Positions 35,081 through 45,098 of a DNA stretch of 64,000 nucleotides are shown here, in pieces; within the stretch, counting starts at the first letter, position 1; each line of letters begins with the position of its first letter. Source of the stretch: JACCXG01 sp963750935. Its GTDB lineage: Bacteria > Acidobacteriota > Vicinamibacteria > Vicinamibacterales > 2-12-FULL-66-21. The notes under the pieces are model-generated. The model ran no database searches. It worked only from the letters and a program-made list of their open reading frames with translations, and was not told where the DNA came from. The stretch lies in NCBI GenBank assembly GCA_963750935.1, contig CAVVSR010000008.1:1-64000 (forward strand). The letters run 5' to 3'. The translations under genes and the position numbers were made by a program.

Positions 35081-35452
35081 ATGGAACGCGTGCTCGGCCG
35101 GTTGTCGCCCCAGATCTACGGTGTCCTGAGAATCGTGGCGGGGATTCTGTTCGCCATGCATGGCGCGCAAAAACTGTTCGGCGTGTTCGGCGGCCGGCGG
35201 GTGTCGCTGATGACGCAGTTCGGCGCGTTCGGCGTGATCGAGCTGGTGTGCGGCCTGATGATCGCCTTCGGCGTGCTGACCGGCCTGGCCGCCTTCATCG
35301 CGAGCATCGAGATGGCGGCCACGTACGTCATCGTGTACGCGCCGCAGGCGCTGATTCCCCGCCAGAACGGCGGCGAGCTCGTGGTCCTCTACTGCTTTCT
35401 CTTCCTCTACATCGCGTCGCGCGGGACGGTCGCGCTCGGCATCAAACGCTGA
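35081..35452 (+). CDS. DoxX-family membrane protein
   Basis: 123 residues, normal DoxX size, with four membrane helices. The family core is VLRIVAGILFAMHGAQKLFGVFGG, followed by FGVIELVCGLMIAFGVLTGLAAF and the final helix LVVLYCFLFLYIASRG. DoxX proteins are associated with thiosulfate:quinone oxidoreductase subunits or redox-protective membrane complexes, but most are of unknown role. It stands alone and is convergent with the S9 peptidase, with a 9-bp gap. Confidence 0.85.
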   Translation: MERVLGRLSPQIYGVLRIVAGILFAMHGAQKLFGVFGGRRVSLMTQFGAFGVIELVCGLMIAFGVLTGLAAFIASIEMAATYVIVYAPQALIPRQNGGELVVLYCFLFLYIASRGTVALGIKR

Positions 35453-35461
35453 CGGGCGCGC

Positions 35462-37636
35462 TCACCGCTCGTCGTAGATGTCGAGCGTCTTGCCGAGCAG
35501 GTGCTTGTCGAACCAGCCGATGATGTGCTGAAGGCGCTCGACGCGGTGCCAGGGCTTGCCGCTGCGCGACAGCTCGTGGTTCTCGTTGGGGAAGCGGACC
35601 ATCACGGTGGGCCGCTTCAGGTACTTCAGCGCCCGGAACAGCTGTTCGCCGCCGGCGCGCCGGCGGCGTGCGCCAGTCCTCGTCGCCGAGGATGAACATC
35701 AGCGGCGTCTGGATCTTCGCCGACGTGCGTGATCGGCGAGCGCCGTGCGTAGTCGGCGGCATCCTCGAACGGCGCCTTGCGGAACCAGGACGGCGTGAAC
35801 TGCGTGAAGTCGGCTGTGTACCAGAACGCCGACCAGTCGGAGATGTCGCGCTGGACTGACCGCGGCCTTGAAGCGGGTGGTCTGCGTCACGACCCAGTTG
35901 GTGAGCAGGCCGCCGCCGCTGCCGCCGGTCACCCCCATGCGCGACTCGTCGACGTAGCCGCGTTTCACGACCGCATCCACGCCGGCCATGACGTCCTTGT
36001 AGTCGTCGCCGGGATAGTTGAACTGGATGGCGTTGCCGAACTCCTGCCCGTAGTTCGAGCTGCCGCGCGGGTTGGTGTAGAGCACCACGTAGCCGCGGCC
36101 GGCCATCCACTGGAACTCGTGCGTGAAGGTGTGGCCGTAGGCGGCATGAGGCCCGCCGTGGATTTGCACGATGAGCGGGTACTTCTTCGCCGCGTCGAAG
36201 TCCGGCGGCTTCAGGATCCAGCCCTGCACTCTCTTGCCGTCGAAACTCGGGTACCAGATCTCTTCCGGCGCGCTCATCGAGACCTTGGCGAACAGCTCGT
36301 CGTTGAAGGTGGTCAGCTTCTTCGACGCCGATCCTGTCGCGCCCTCGTAGACGAAGAGGTCGCCGATCGCCGGTCGACGATGAGATGACGGCGGCGAAAC
36401 CTCGTCGCGGTGGCGTTGGCGGTGAACGACACCACTTCCTGCGCCTCGGCCCTGACAGGCCCGGCAACGCCGTCCGGCTCGCGTCCGGCCGCGGCAAACG
36501 ACATGAGTCCCGCGCCGCCATGCCGGCCGGTCCGGACGAACACGCGCGCGCCATCCTGGCTCCACACCGGATACGCCGGATGCTGCCCGCGCGGGGCGCG
36601 CTGATTGCCGCTCAAGCCGCCGCTGATGTCGAAGTCGTACGAGGCGGTCAGATTGGCGGCCGAGCCGCCATCGATTGTTGCGACCCAGAGGTCCGGCTGG
36701 TCGAACGATTGCTCGGGCTTGCCGTTCGCCGCGGCGACGAACGCGACCCGCCGGCCGTCCGGCGACACCGTGAACGCGCCGATCCGTCCGTCGATGCTCA
36801 CCACCCGGCGCGGCTCGCCGCCGTCCTTCCCGACGCTGTAGATGTCCGCGTCGTCCTGAAGGGAGTAGGCCCGGGGGCGTCGATCCGAGACGAAATAGAT
36901 GGCCGCCCCGTCGCGTGCCCAGGCGTGGCTGGCTGCGCCGAACTCACCGCTCGTGATCTGCCGCGGCGTCGCGTGCGGTTCGCCATCGGCCGCGCTGGCG
37001 ACCGTCCACACGTGCGACGGCCGGCCGGCATCGACATACCCGAAGCCGGCGACGCCGTTGGCGCGATAGGCCGGGTCGGTGATGACGCGGACGTCGGTTT
37101 CGCGCTTGCGGGTGGTTTCGGAGAACTGGACCTCGTCACGCGGCAGCTCCTCGCTCCGCGTGGTCGACGTGAAGGCGATCGTCGTGCCGTCCGGCGACCA
37201 GATCGGATTGGTCGCGCCGCGAGGCATCTGCGTGATCGCCCGCGGTTCACCACCGGCGAGCGGCATGACGAAGATCTGCGGCCCCAGCGGCCGGCCGTCG
37301 CGCTCGACCTGTACGAATGAAGGCGAGGCGTGTCCCGTCGGGAGACCACCGCGGCGAGAGGTCGCGCGTCCCGACGGTGAGCTGCCGCGGCGCGTCGCGT
37401 CCGTCGGCGTGCACCGCCCAGATCGCGGAGTGGTACTGGTCGCGCTGGCGATCGACGGTCACGCGCACGAAGGCGATCTCGGAACCGTCGGGCGAGATCT
37501 GCGGGTCGGCGATCCAGACGAAGGCGAAGAGATCCTGATCGGTGATCGGCCGGCGCTCCGAAGCTGAGAGCGCGGTGCCAAGCATGAGGATCGCCGCGAG
37601 ACAGCACCGGCGCACGGTCAACGAGGGCATGAGCAT
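35462..37636 (-). pseudogene. S9C-type dipeptidyl/acylaminoacyl peptidase with about six frame breaks
   Basis: The reconstructed protein has about 724 residues. A signal peptide (LAAILMLGTALSASERR) is followed by the start of the propeller (VWIADPQISPDGSEIAFVRV). The hydrolase domain has the nucleophile in MGVTGGSGGGLLTNW, the Asp in FILGDEDWRTP and the His in FPNENHELSR. Breaks are inferred near 37316, 36400, 36375, 35855, 35730 and 35660, each joined by sequence that fits the family exactly. All three catalytic residues survive, which speaks for sequencing errors rather than decay, but on the given sequence no full-length product can be made. The start codon lies 11 bp after the YfcE-like gene's stop, so the two form an operon. 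Confidence 0.75.
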
Positions 37637-37646
37637 GACGGTCCAT

Positions 37647-38099
37647 TTACAGGGGAAGCAGGCGCGCTTCCCGGCTGGGCAGGCTGAGTAGCGCGACACT
37701 GGGTTTGAGGTTGAAGCGTGGTGGACCGGCGGCGCCCGGATTGATCACCAGCACGGTGCCGACCATCTGGATGAGGGGGCGATGCGTGTGGCCGTAGACG
37801 ATCACGTCGCCACCGTAGCGTGCGGCGAGCGCCTCCGGCGTGGGACGGCCGATCTCATGCCCGTGACTGACGTGCAGCCGGACGCCCTCGAGCTCGCGGC
37901 TGATCGAAGCCGGCAGCGTCCCATCCGGGACATCGGTATTCCCGAGGACGGCGTGAACCGGTGCAATCGCGGCGAGCGCGTCCAGTACCGCAGCACGGCC
38001 GACGTCTCCTGCGTGGAAGATGATGTCCGCGCCATCGAGGGCGCGGAGCGCTTCCTCGCGAATCAGGCCGTGAGTGTCCGCGATGAGTCCGACCAGCAT
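37647..38099 (-). CDS. YfcE/MJ0936-family metallophosphoesterase
   Basis: 150-residue phosphodiesterase-type enzyme with the complete metal-site set of the family: LIADTHG at the N terminus, IIFHAGDVG, VLGNTD, VSHGHEIG and VYGHTHRP, ending VINPGAAGPPR. The two-metal centre is therefore intact. Relatives hydrolyse phosphodiesters in vitro; the physiological substrate is generally unknown. It is the first gene of a two-gene operon with the S9 peptidase. Confidence 0.88.
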   Translation of the reverse strand: MLVGLIADTHGLIREEALRALDGADIIFHAGDVGRAAVLDALAAIAPVHAVLGNTDVPDGTLPASISRELEGVRLHVSHGHEIGRPTPEALAARYGGDVIVYGHTHRPLIQMVGTVLVINPGAAGPPRFNLKPSVALLSLPSREARLLPL

Positions 38100-38341
38100 C
38101 CGGTGTCGAGGAAAGTATCGCGGGTCCGGGTGCGATTACAAAACCGGTGCTCACAACTAGTCGTCAGATCGACTGACAAGGTTCGTCAGGAGTTTCGTGA
38201 CTGGAACACCCGACGAGGCGAGCCTCGGGGAAATGGCGTCTATCCTGCTGGCCTCCCTTTTGCTCTAGTGATGGATACCCCAGCTCTCCCGGCCCCTGCC
38301 GTCGTGAGTCGATGCAGGCGCCGCCCGCTTGCGTACCTTTT

Positions 38342-38887
38342 ATGGACATGTGCTGCCCCCGCTGCGGAGGCGTTGCCGAACCGGCCGGTCACGAAGACGC
38401 CCGCGCGTTCTTCCAGTGTCTGGCCTGCGATCGCGTGTGGGCGACGCACCTCTCGGCGATGGTCGAGCATCCCTCGCGGAACGCGAGTCCGGTGCCTCGC
38501 GTGCTGATCGCAGACGATTCCCCCGAGATGCTCGGCCTGCTCACGGCCTGGCTCGAGGACGAAGGCTGCATGGTCATCGCGGTGGGCTCAGGGCGTGAGG
38601 CGCTGGATTCGGCGATCGCGTATCGGCCGGACGTCGCGTTCGTCGACGTCGTGTTGCCTCCGCCGGACGGTTTTCATCTGTGCGAGATCCTGAGCCGCCG
38701 GATCGGGCCGTCCGTGGTGCTGATGACCGGCATGACCAACCCCGATCGCGAGCGCGTCACGGAAGTCGGCGCCATCATGCTGCTGCAGAAGCCGTTCGAG
38801 AGGGAAGCGATGATCGACGCGCTCACCCTGGCGCTGGCGCATTCGCGTCGCGAAGAGGCACCCGGGCCGGCGGTCGCGCTGGACTGA
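38342..38887 (+). CDS. Zinc-ribbon plus receiver-domain response regulator
   Basis: About 181 residues. The N terminus has a four-Cys zinc ribbon (MCCPRCGG followed by FQCLACDRVW), then a receiver domain (PRVLIADDSPEMLGLL to the end). The acidic pair is ADD, the phosphoacceptor Asp is in VAFVDVVLPP, and the conserved Lys is in LLQKPFE, so the receiver looks functional. There is no output domain besides the zinc ribbon. Start codons at 38312, 38342 and 38348 are all possible; 38342 is chosen because it immediately precedes the zinc ribbon. It is convergent with a degenerate receiver gene (38899), 12 bp away. The cognate kinase is not in the window. Confidence 0.75.
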   Translation: MDMCCPRCGGVAEPAGHEDARAFFQCLACDRVWATHLSAMVEHPSRNASPVPRVLIADDSPEMLGLLTAWLEDEGCMVIAVGSGREALDSAIAYRPDVAFVDVVLPPPDGFHLCEILSRRIGPSVVLMTGMTNPDRERVTEVGAIMLLQKPFEREAMIDALTLALAHSRREEAPGPAVALD

Positions 38888-38898
38888 CCGGGGACCCG

Positions 38899-39363
38899 CT
38901 ATTCGGCCGCGCGCTTGCGGAGGGCGCGGCGAATCTCTCCCACCATCGCATCCGGTGCGCTCAGGCTGTCGTCCAGGATGACGAGCGGAATCTCCGGCGG
39001 CGCCGCCCGCCGCAGCGCGTCGGGATCGCTGACATGACCCACGATCAGGTTCGGACGGAGGGCGTCCATGACGCGCGTGGCCTCGGCAAGCGTATGCGCC
39101 GGGGCGACCGCGAAGCGCAGCTTGGCGAGGATCGCTTCGCAGCGCTGACCGCTCTCGGGGTCTTCGTCCACGAGGAGCACGAGCGGGGCGAACCCCTGCT
39201 GATCTCCGGTTCGCCGGCCGCCACGAGGGCGATGACGTCGATCTGCGCCGTGGCGCTTGTCAGGCACGCCCGAGGTTCGAGGAAAGGAAACGACGGTTCC
39301 CAATGCGATCGGCTCTCCTGGTCTGGCCCTGCGTGCGGGGCGAAGTCTGAACCAGTCGAGCAT
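38899..39363 (-). CDS. Degenerate receiver-domain protein (pseudo-receiver)
   Basis: 154 residues. A basic N-terminal tail (RRHRPRGGRRTGDQQG) precedes a receiver-like fold: PLVLLVDEDPESGQRC (acidic pair kept as DED), RPNLIVGHVSDPD and PLVILDD. The phosphoacceptor Asp is replaced: the third strand reads LIVGHV instead of a D-containing sequence, and no clear conserved Lys follows. It therefore cannot be phosphorylated in the usual way. It could act as a phosphate-independent adaptor or compete with the intact receiver encoded convergently next to it. This function is inference. Confidence 0.65.
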   Translation of the reverse strand: MLDWFRLRPARRARPGEPIALGTVVSFPRTSGVPDKRHGADRRHRPRGGRRTGDQQGFAPLVLLVDEDPESGQRCEAILAKLRFAVAPAHTLAEATRVMDALRPNLIVGHVSDPDALRRAAPPEIPLVILDDSLSAPDAMVGEIRRALRKRAAE

Positions 39364-39412
39364 ACTCCGGAACCCAGGCGCTTACCACCGGGGGACGCCG
39401 GCCTCAGCCCGA

Positions 39413-39710
39413 TCAGGCGCCTTCGCGGATCTTTCTGACCTTGGTCTCGCGCTCGGACTCGAAACGCTCGAGGTCACGCCGCAGCGCATCGTCCTGGGCC
39501 TGCCGCTCCGCCGGCTCGAAGGTCGTGCGCACGGCCGACGAATGCATGATTCTTGCGCTCGGCCACCCGAGCCTCGTAGACGCTTCGCGCTTCCGCGATG
39601 GCCGCCCGCTGCGCGTCGGTCAGCGTCTGCTCGACGACGCCCGCGTCGGCGTCCTTCTTCCGAAGGCGCTCCAACACGAGATCCAGCGCGCTCTTGGGTG
39701 CATCGCTCAT
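39413..39710 (-). CDS. Small helical cytosolic protein of unknown function (one frameshift)
   Basis: About 98 residues after joining two frames. The first half is SALDLVLERLRKKDADAG and TDAQRAAIAEARSVYEARVAE. After a break near 39545 the second half continues TTFEPAERQAQDDALRRDLERFESER and ends KIREGA. It is charged and wholly helical, probably a coiled coil. The start ATG at 39710 begins MSDAPKSALDL. I do not know a function for it. On the given frame alone it would end with an Ala/Gly-rich tail at 39474. Confidence 0.6.
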
Positions 39711-39805
39711 AGAGCGTGTTGTACCACATGAGTCGTGGCGGCGGGCAAAACGGCGCCGTGGCGCCCCGGGTGGAGGGGACATCCACGGCGCGTGCGCAAC
39801 AGCTC

Positions 39806-40758
39806 TTACTGAACGACGCAGGCGACGTCGACGAAGATCGTCCCCTCCTTCATCTTCGCCGGGACATTGATGGAAACCGTCTGCGGGCCCACCTGCGGCA
39901 GGAAGTAGCCGGCAACGCGGATCGTGCCGGGAGTGCAGCCGGGCTGGGCCTCGATCTTGATCAGGTGAGCGCCGTCCTCGATCGCCTCGACGTGCGCCTC
40001 GTGATCGATGTCGAGCGCCGTGTTGAGGTACGACGACTTCTTGTTCGACCCGCCGAGCGGGTCAACCCACGTGATCTGCAGGCCGTCGATCGACTCCTCG
40101 CCCCAGCTCTTCCAGCCGTTGCCGTCCAGGTCGTAGAAGAAGCGCGTGTCGATCTCGCGGATCGGCGCGTTCAGCTTGACCTTGAAGTTGTCGGTCTTGC
40201 TGTGGCCGGCACGAAGCCGTGTTTGTTGCCCGCCGCATTTCCGCAGTCGACGACATTGAGGCCGTTGGCCACACCCAGCGCGGCGCAGCCGGCCAGGAAG
40301 TCCCCGACGCGGACGGCCCACGCCTTGTACACGCCGCCGTTGTTCGGCGTGTCCAGGTACGGCATCAGCTGCACCGTCGTGGCGTTGTGATCGATGTCCA
40401 GGCCGGTGTCGTGATTCACCGGATCGCAGCCGGCCACGACCACGTACTGGGAGATCACCCCGGCCACCACGTCGAACTGCCGGCACGCGGCGATGTCCGT
40501 GGACAGCAGCCGCCTCCCCGACGGGTCGGTGACCTGGAAGACGTACCTGCCATCGTCGAGGCCCGCGGCGTGCTGTGGCGCGCCGGGCCCCGGACCGCCG
40601 TCGAGGTACACGTCGAACTTCGACGCGTAATGGTTGTAGTTGACCTCGGTGCCGTCTTCGACGGTGGTGAAGATCGCGCCCGACGGCGCGTGGGCCTTGA
40701 CCCCCGCGACCACCGAAAGCAGCCCGAGACATAACAGAACAGCAAAGTACCTTCGCAT
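39806..40758 (-). CDS. Exported protein of unknown function (one frameshift)
   Basis: About 317 residues after correction. The ATG at 40758 follows a GGAGGAG ribosome binding site and begins a signal peptide (YFAVLLCLGLLSVVAGVKA). The mature chain is Asp/Gly-rich and beta-rich: GTEVNYNHYASKFDVYLDGG, VQLMPYLDTPNNGGVYKAW, and after the break near 40200 FFYDLDGNGWKSWGEE, INVPAKMKEGTIFVDVACV. Pairs of Cys could form disulfides in the periplasm. DLDGNGWKSWG resembles a calcium-binding DxDGxG loop. No enzyme motif was recognised. The 282 bp between its start and the LtrA gene's end contain no recognisable feature. Confidence 0.6.
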
Positions 40759-41040
40759 TGACTCCTCCGGCCGGGGCTTGTCTGGCCGGACCCCCGGCAT
40801 CCTCGACACCGATGTTATTGGCGTCGTATGCAGAGCAAGGGATGTGCTTGAGGCGCGGAATCGCTAACTCCATCGACCTCAGCCAGTTGAGGAGTGCACA
40901 CAGATCCGTCAGCGGGTGTTGTCTCCCCGGGGGGTGCCTTAGGTCGCCGAGCTCGGTAGTTCACGCGACTGAGGTCGACCCCCATGAGATGGAGCTCGTG
41001 GCGCGCGTTTCAGGCGGATGGTAGGCCCGCTAATGAATCA

Positions 41041-42290
41041 TCAGCGATTCGCGAGCGCATCCGCCCGATGCCGATATCCGCGTGCTTCATAGCCGGCGAC
41101 GGTGACGGCTGGCGCAAGCATGAGGATGACCAGGCAGACGGCCATGCTGATGCCGGACAGCGCTGCGGTAACCGCGGCCGCGACGACTCCGCCGTCGCCG
41201 TCAGCAGCCACACGTGAAACGGATCGAATCGTCGAACGAGGTAGTAGTAAAGCCCATAGATCAGCCCGAGGAAGACGCCAACCGGGACGGCGACGGTGAG
41301 CACGGTCGCGAGCGGGCTGATATGGGCCTTGTGCTCGATGAAGTACGCCGCGACGTGAAGTCCGGCGCCGGTGGCGACGATCGCCGTCACCAGCAACAGC
41401 TGGCTGTATCCCCAGACAAACGATCGTTCGCGGTGGGTGTGGAGGATCTCCGCGGAAGGCAGGATGTAATACACCCACCACAAGCCAAACGTGAGGCCGG
41501 TGCCCGCAATGCCGACCAGCGCCGCATCCAGCGTCCACCCCTGTTGCTCGACGACGGCTGACAGCGCCGCGACCGTGCCGACGACCCCCTCGCCCAGGGC
41601 AATGATCGCGAACAGACTGAGGCGCTCGACCATGTGGTGGGCATGCCAGGGCGTGCCTCCATCCTTCCGCTCGGCGAGCACGGGGCCTGCGAGCTCGACG
41701 ATGGCGAGCATGCCGATGAGGACGAACGTGACCGCAATGGAGAAGTGCACGAAGATCAGGGCCGCCCATCCGACCTGCGCCAGCGAGACGGCCACGGCGT
41801 AGGTGAGGCTCACCCGGCGCCGGGCGCGGTCCTGTCGAGCCGCGCGCAGCCACTGGAAAACCAGAGCGACGCGCATCACGACGTAGCCGAGCACCATGAT
41901 GGAGGGGTCGAGGTGTTCGCCGTGCTCGATCGACGCAAACATGCGCGGCAGGCCCAGCGCCAGGATCAGCACGCCGATCATCTGCACCATGGTGGCGATG
42001 CGGAAGATCCAGTCGTCGGTGTCGTAGGCCGACGCGAACCACGAGAAATTGGTCCAGGCCCAGCAGATGCCGAAGCTCGCGAGACCGAAACCGAGCAGGC
42101 CTGTCTGATAGTGGCCCTCCGCGAGCGCGTGGGCGAGCTGGGAGGCCGCCATGCCGAAGGCGACCACGAATGTCAGATCGAACAGCAGTTCGAGTGGCGT
42201 CGCGGCGCGATGCGCCTCGTCCCGGTCGCGTCCCCGCATCCGGCGTGAGTGATGGTGAAGGGCTTCGGCGCTCGGCAGTGTCGTGCTCAC
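41041..42290 (-). CDS. Low-temperature-requirement-A-like (LtrA) membrane protein (one frameshift)
   Basis: About 416 residues from the GTG at 42290. After a His-rich start come the family hallmark TPLELLFDLTFVVAFGMAA and FGICWAWTNFSWFASAYDTDDW, then some ten membrane helices. These include MVERLSLFAIIALGEGVVG (conserved Glu pair) and LWWVYYILPSAEILH. The frame breaks near 41190. The last helix (GISMAVCLVILMLAPAVTV) lies one frame over and ends at 41041. LtrA proteins were linked to growth at low temperature in Listeria; the molecular role is unknown. Confidence 0.82.
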
Positions 42291-42343
42291 GGGGCAGGCT
42301 CGACGACATGGTATCGTGCCGCCCGCCCCCGAGGGGAACGGCG

Positions 42344-42560
42344 TCAGTCGGCGCGGAGCGCGGTCGATGCGGCGATACGGGTCGCGCGGCGCACGGGAGC
42401 GAATGTCGCAACCAGCGACACGGCGATCAGCATCGCCGCAACAGCGGCGAGCGTGAGCGGATCGCCGGGCGAGACCGCGAACAGCAGCGAACGGAGCGAG
42501 CCGGTCAGCGCAAGAGCGGCCGCCGTGCCCAGGACGATGCCGAGAGGTCGTGAGAAATTC
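42344..42560 (-). pseudogene. C-terminal relic of an ADOP/FtsX-type ABC permease
   Basis: On the minus strand, sequence before the stop at 42344-42346 reads ALALTGSLRSLLFAVSPGDP, then LTLAAVAAMLIAVSLVATF and ends APVRRATRIAASTALRAD. This is the last helix and the conserved P-x-R-R-A-x-x-x-x-P/A tail of a MacB/FtsX permease; compare PASRAARIDPILAL of the intact gene at 21.4 kb. Only about 60-70 residues remain. The sequence further upstream (42560-42740) has no permease similarity I can see. It is a decayed paralogue. The rest of 42560-42888 shows nothing recognisable. Confidence 0.7.
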
Positions 42561-42888
42561 GTCGAAGGATTGCGACGAGACGCGACTGGCGAGGGTCACC
42601 AGTGCAAGAAGCGTTGCGAACGCCGGCGGCCCTCCGGTATACCCGGATGGGTCGCCGACGCGAACGAGGCCTGCGGCTTCATACGAGCCGCCGGCCTCCC
42701 GACGTTGCGCAATCACGAGTGCAAATGGCGTGCTGACCATGCGACGTTTAGCGCGTTCCGCGTAACCTGTTGTGCTGCCGGTTGTTGCGTCCGCCTCACA
42801 AAACCGTTACGGCGCCTGGAGTCTCCGGAAGAGGAAACTTAGATACGCCGAACGAGGTCATTCTGGGCTGTTGAGGTCACACCTTGGC

Positions 42889-43311
42889 CTAATCCGAGAA
42901 GATCGCGGCGAGCAGCACCAGCACGCCGAGCGTCACACCCGCCGCGGCGGCCGCGCCGACCGCGATGTTTCGACCCACGCTGCCGTTTGGGGTATCGAGC
43001 TCCATCGCCAGGATCTCGCGCACGGAGATCTCGAACGGGGGTTCCGGGATCCGCGTCCGTCGTTGTACGACGATCGGGTCGGCGTCGCGCTTCATGAGTG
43101 TGGCGCGGATCACCTTGCCGCTGGCCAGCGTGACGCGAACGCGGGATCCCACCGGCAGCTGCCTGATGTAGTCGGACATGAGCGCCGGGTCGGGCGCTGA
43201 CGGGTTGACGCGCGCGCCGGAGTCGCGGGTCTGCCGCGCGATCGTGGCGGCGCATCCGGGAGACGCCAGCAGGACACTGAGGATCAACGCCAGGAAGCGC
43301 TTCATCGCCAT
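42889..43311 (-). CDS. Small exported protein with C-terminal membrane helix
   Basis: 140 residues. The N-terminal signal (FLALILSVLLASPGCAATIA) contains a Cys that could be a lipobox (ASPGC). The middle part (VGSRVRVTLASGKVIRATLMKRDADPIVV) resembles a small SH3-/LSm-like barrel. A C-terminal hydrophobic helix follows (AVGAAAAAGVTLGVLVLLAAIF). It is likely a periplasmic stress or envelope protein, by location only. It begins 3 bp after the outer-membrane barrel gene ends, so the two form an operon. Confidence 0.6.
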   Translation of the reverse strand: MAMKRFLALILSVLLASPGCAATIARQTRDSGARVNPSAPDPALMSDYIRQLPVGSRVRVTLASGKVIRATLMKRDADPIVVQRRTRIPEPPFEISVREILAMELDTPNGSVGRNIAVGAAAAAGVTLGVLVLLAAIFSD

Positions 43312-43314
43312 CTC

Positions 43315-43959
43315 CTAGAAATCAACGCCGAAGCCGAATCGAAGGACGGCTTCATCCGGCCCTCCCGAGAAGGTCACCCGCAGGTCGGCGCGGAAGAAGC
43401 CGCGGGCAGTGATGTACGACTTGAATCCCGCGGCGGCCGCCGGCAGCGCTCGCAGCTCCGTGTCTGCGGCGTACTCCCGTTCGGGCCTGACCAGCACGCT
43501 CCGACGCGTGACCTGGTCGTAGGTGTAGATTGGCTCGTCGCGGCGGGCGCGCCGCTCCCACACCCCGTCGACCCCGACGCCGAGGTAGGGGTGGAACCAT
43601 TGGTTGTTCCCGAACTGGTACTGCTGCGTGATCGACACCCGCCTGGTCGAGAACGTGAAATGCGCCGGGGAAAAGAACGGCTGCCCGTTGATCACCACCG
43701 AGTTCGATCCGTAGTGGTCGGTTTCGGTGCTGGCCCCTGCCAGCACCTCGGTCTTCCAGTGCGGCGTCCAGTAGAAACCGGCGCCGATCTCCCCGATCAG
43801 GCTTTCGTTGGCCCATTGGTTGTACGACTCCAGCTCCGAATGGTGCGAGCTGAACCAGCCGAGCGTTCCGGAGAAATCGGCTCGTGGCAGGCGGTCCTGG
43901 GCGAGGACCGGAGCCGGCGCCAGGGCCATCAGCAGCAGGAGCGCGGGAAGTGTCCTCAT
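43315..43959 (-). CDS. Outer-membrane beta-barrel protein
   Basis: 214 residues with a signal peptide (ALLLLMALAPAPVLAQD) and an alternating aromatic/polar beta-strand pattern, for example GAGFYWTPHWKTEVLAGAST, FTFSTRRVSITQQYQFG and WFHPYLGVGVDGVW. The chain ends LRFGFGVDF, the terminal aromatic beta-signal recognised by the BAM complex. Size suits an eight- to ten-stranded barrel of the OmpW/OprG-like or autotransporter-like small type. It is co-transcribed with the small exported protein downstream. The substrate or function is unknown. Confidence 0.75.
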   Translation of the reverse strand: MRTLPALLLLMALAPAPVLAQDRLPRADFSGTLGWFSSHHSELESYNQWANESLIGEIGAGFYWTPHWKTEVLAGASTETDHYGSNSVVINGQPFFSPAHFTFSTRRVSITQQYQFGNNQWFHPYLGVGVDGVWERRARRDEPIYTYDQVTRRSVLVRPEREYAADTELRALPAAAAGFKSYITARGFFRADLRVTFSGGPDEAVLRFGFGVDF

Positions 43960-44015
43960 GGTCTGGAAGGCGCAAGGGATGCGCGGTTCGGCTCACGCGG
44001 TAGGATCCGTCCGAA

Positions 44016-45098
44016 ATGGCGCGTTCCCACTGGCTCCGGCTGTTGTGCTGTCTGACCCTCGGCCTTGCCGTGAGCGCCGCGCCGGCCGCCGCGCAATCCC
44101 GGACGATGTACGACCTCGCGGTCGACAGCTACCGGGAGGGGCACCCGGAGGAGGCCTGGAAAATCCTCGCCAAGCTGGATTACGCGCAGGTCTGGGCGGA
44201 AGCGAACCGGTTCCACCAGACGCCGCGCGATCAGCCGGACCAGTGGCTGCGCCGCGCGCAGGCGGCGATCCTCATGCACACGGAAGCCTGGTTCGGGCAG
44301 GGACGCGACGGACTCGGGCGTTGGCGGGTCGTGCATTACGATGCGGCGCGAGCCATTGCACGCGCGCTGGCCAGGGCCGTGAAGGACGTCGGGTTGTCAG
44401 AGCGGGGACGGGTCTTCGTTCGGGACTGGTACCTGCTGGTGGTCGCGTATCTGCACGGGCAGGCCAGCTACGGCCAGAGCCGCCCGCTGCTGTCGGAGGC
44501 GCGCGACATGTTTCCGGGCGACGCGCTCATCCTGCTCGCGAGCGGCACCGACCGCGAGATGCCGGCGATCTGGTCGGGATACCTTCAGCTCTACGACGCG
44601 TCCGGGTCGCGCACGGAGTCGCAACGAATCAACAAGGAGCGGGAACTGTCACGGGCTGCCGAATTCTTCCGCGAGGCGCTTGCGGTGGATCCGCTCCTCG
44701 TCGAGGGTCACCTTCGGCTTGGTCGCACGCTCTACGCGCAGCAGGACCTGAAGGGCGCGGCCGGTTCGCTGGAGACGGCGAAAAAGCTGGCGAGGCTTCC
44801 ACCCCTTGTCTATCTGGCCACCCTGTTCCTCGGCCTGACCGAGTCGGCAGCGGGACGCGTGGAAGCGGCCGAACGGCAGTACGAAGAGGCGATCGCGATC
44901 TATCCGCAAGCGCAGAGCGCGCAGATCGCGATGAGCGAGCTGGCCTACATGACCGGTCGCACCGACGACGCGGCGGTTCGCATGACGGTCCTGCTGGCCG
45001 CGTACTCCAAGGACGATCCGTACTGGACGTACGGGACTGGTGAATTCTGGCACTTCTGGACGCGGCTCCCGCTGCTGCGATTGAGCGCACGGCAATGA
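44016..45098 (+). CDS. Exported tetratricopeptide-repeat protein
   Basis: 360 residues. The signal peptide (LLCCLTLGLAVSAAPAAAQ) is followed by helical TPR-like repeats: MYDLAVDSYREGHPEEAWKIL near 30-50, ELSRAAEFFREALAVDPLLVE near 210, EGHLRLGRTLYAQQDLKGAA near 230, and AERQYEEAIAIYPQAQSAQI near 290. It is probably a periplasmic scaffold. The stop overlaps the start of the VWA gene (ATGA at 45095), and the VWA gene leads directly into an S9 peptidase. The three form one operon, suggesting a shared role in the periplasm. Confidence 0.8.
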   Translation: MARSHWLRLLCCLTLGLAVSAAPAAAQSRTMYDLAVDSYREGHPEEAWKILAKLDYAQVWAEANRFHQTPRDQPDQWLRRAQAAILMHTEAWFGQGRDGLGRWRVVHYDAARAIARALARAVKDVGLSERGRVFVRDWYLLVVAYLHGQASYGQSRPLLSEARDMFPGDALILLASGTDREMPAIWSGYLQLYDASGSRTESQRINKERELSRAAEFFREALAVDPLLVEGHLRLGRTLYAQQDLKGAAGSLETAKKLARLPPLVYLATLFLGLTESAAGRVEAAERQYEEAIAIYPQAQSAQIAMSELAYMTGRTDDAAVRMTVLLAAYSKDDPYWTYGTGEFWHFWTRLPLLRLSARQ

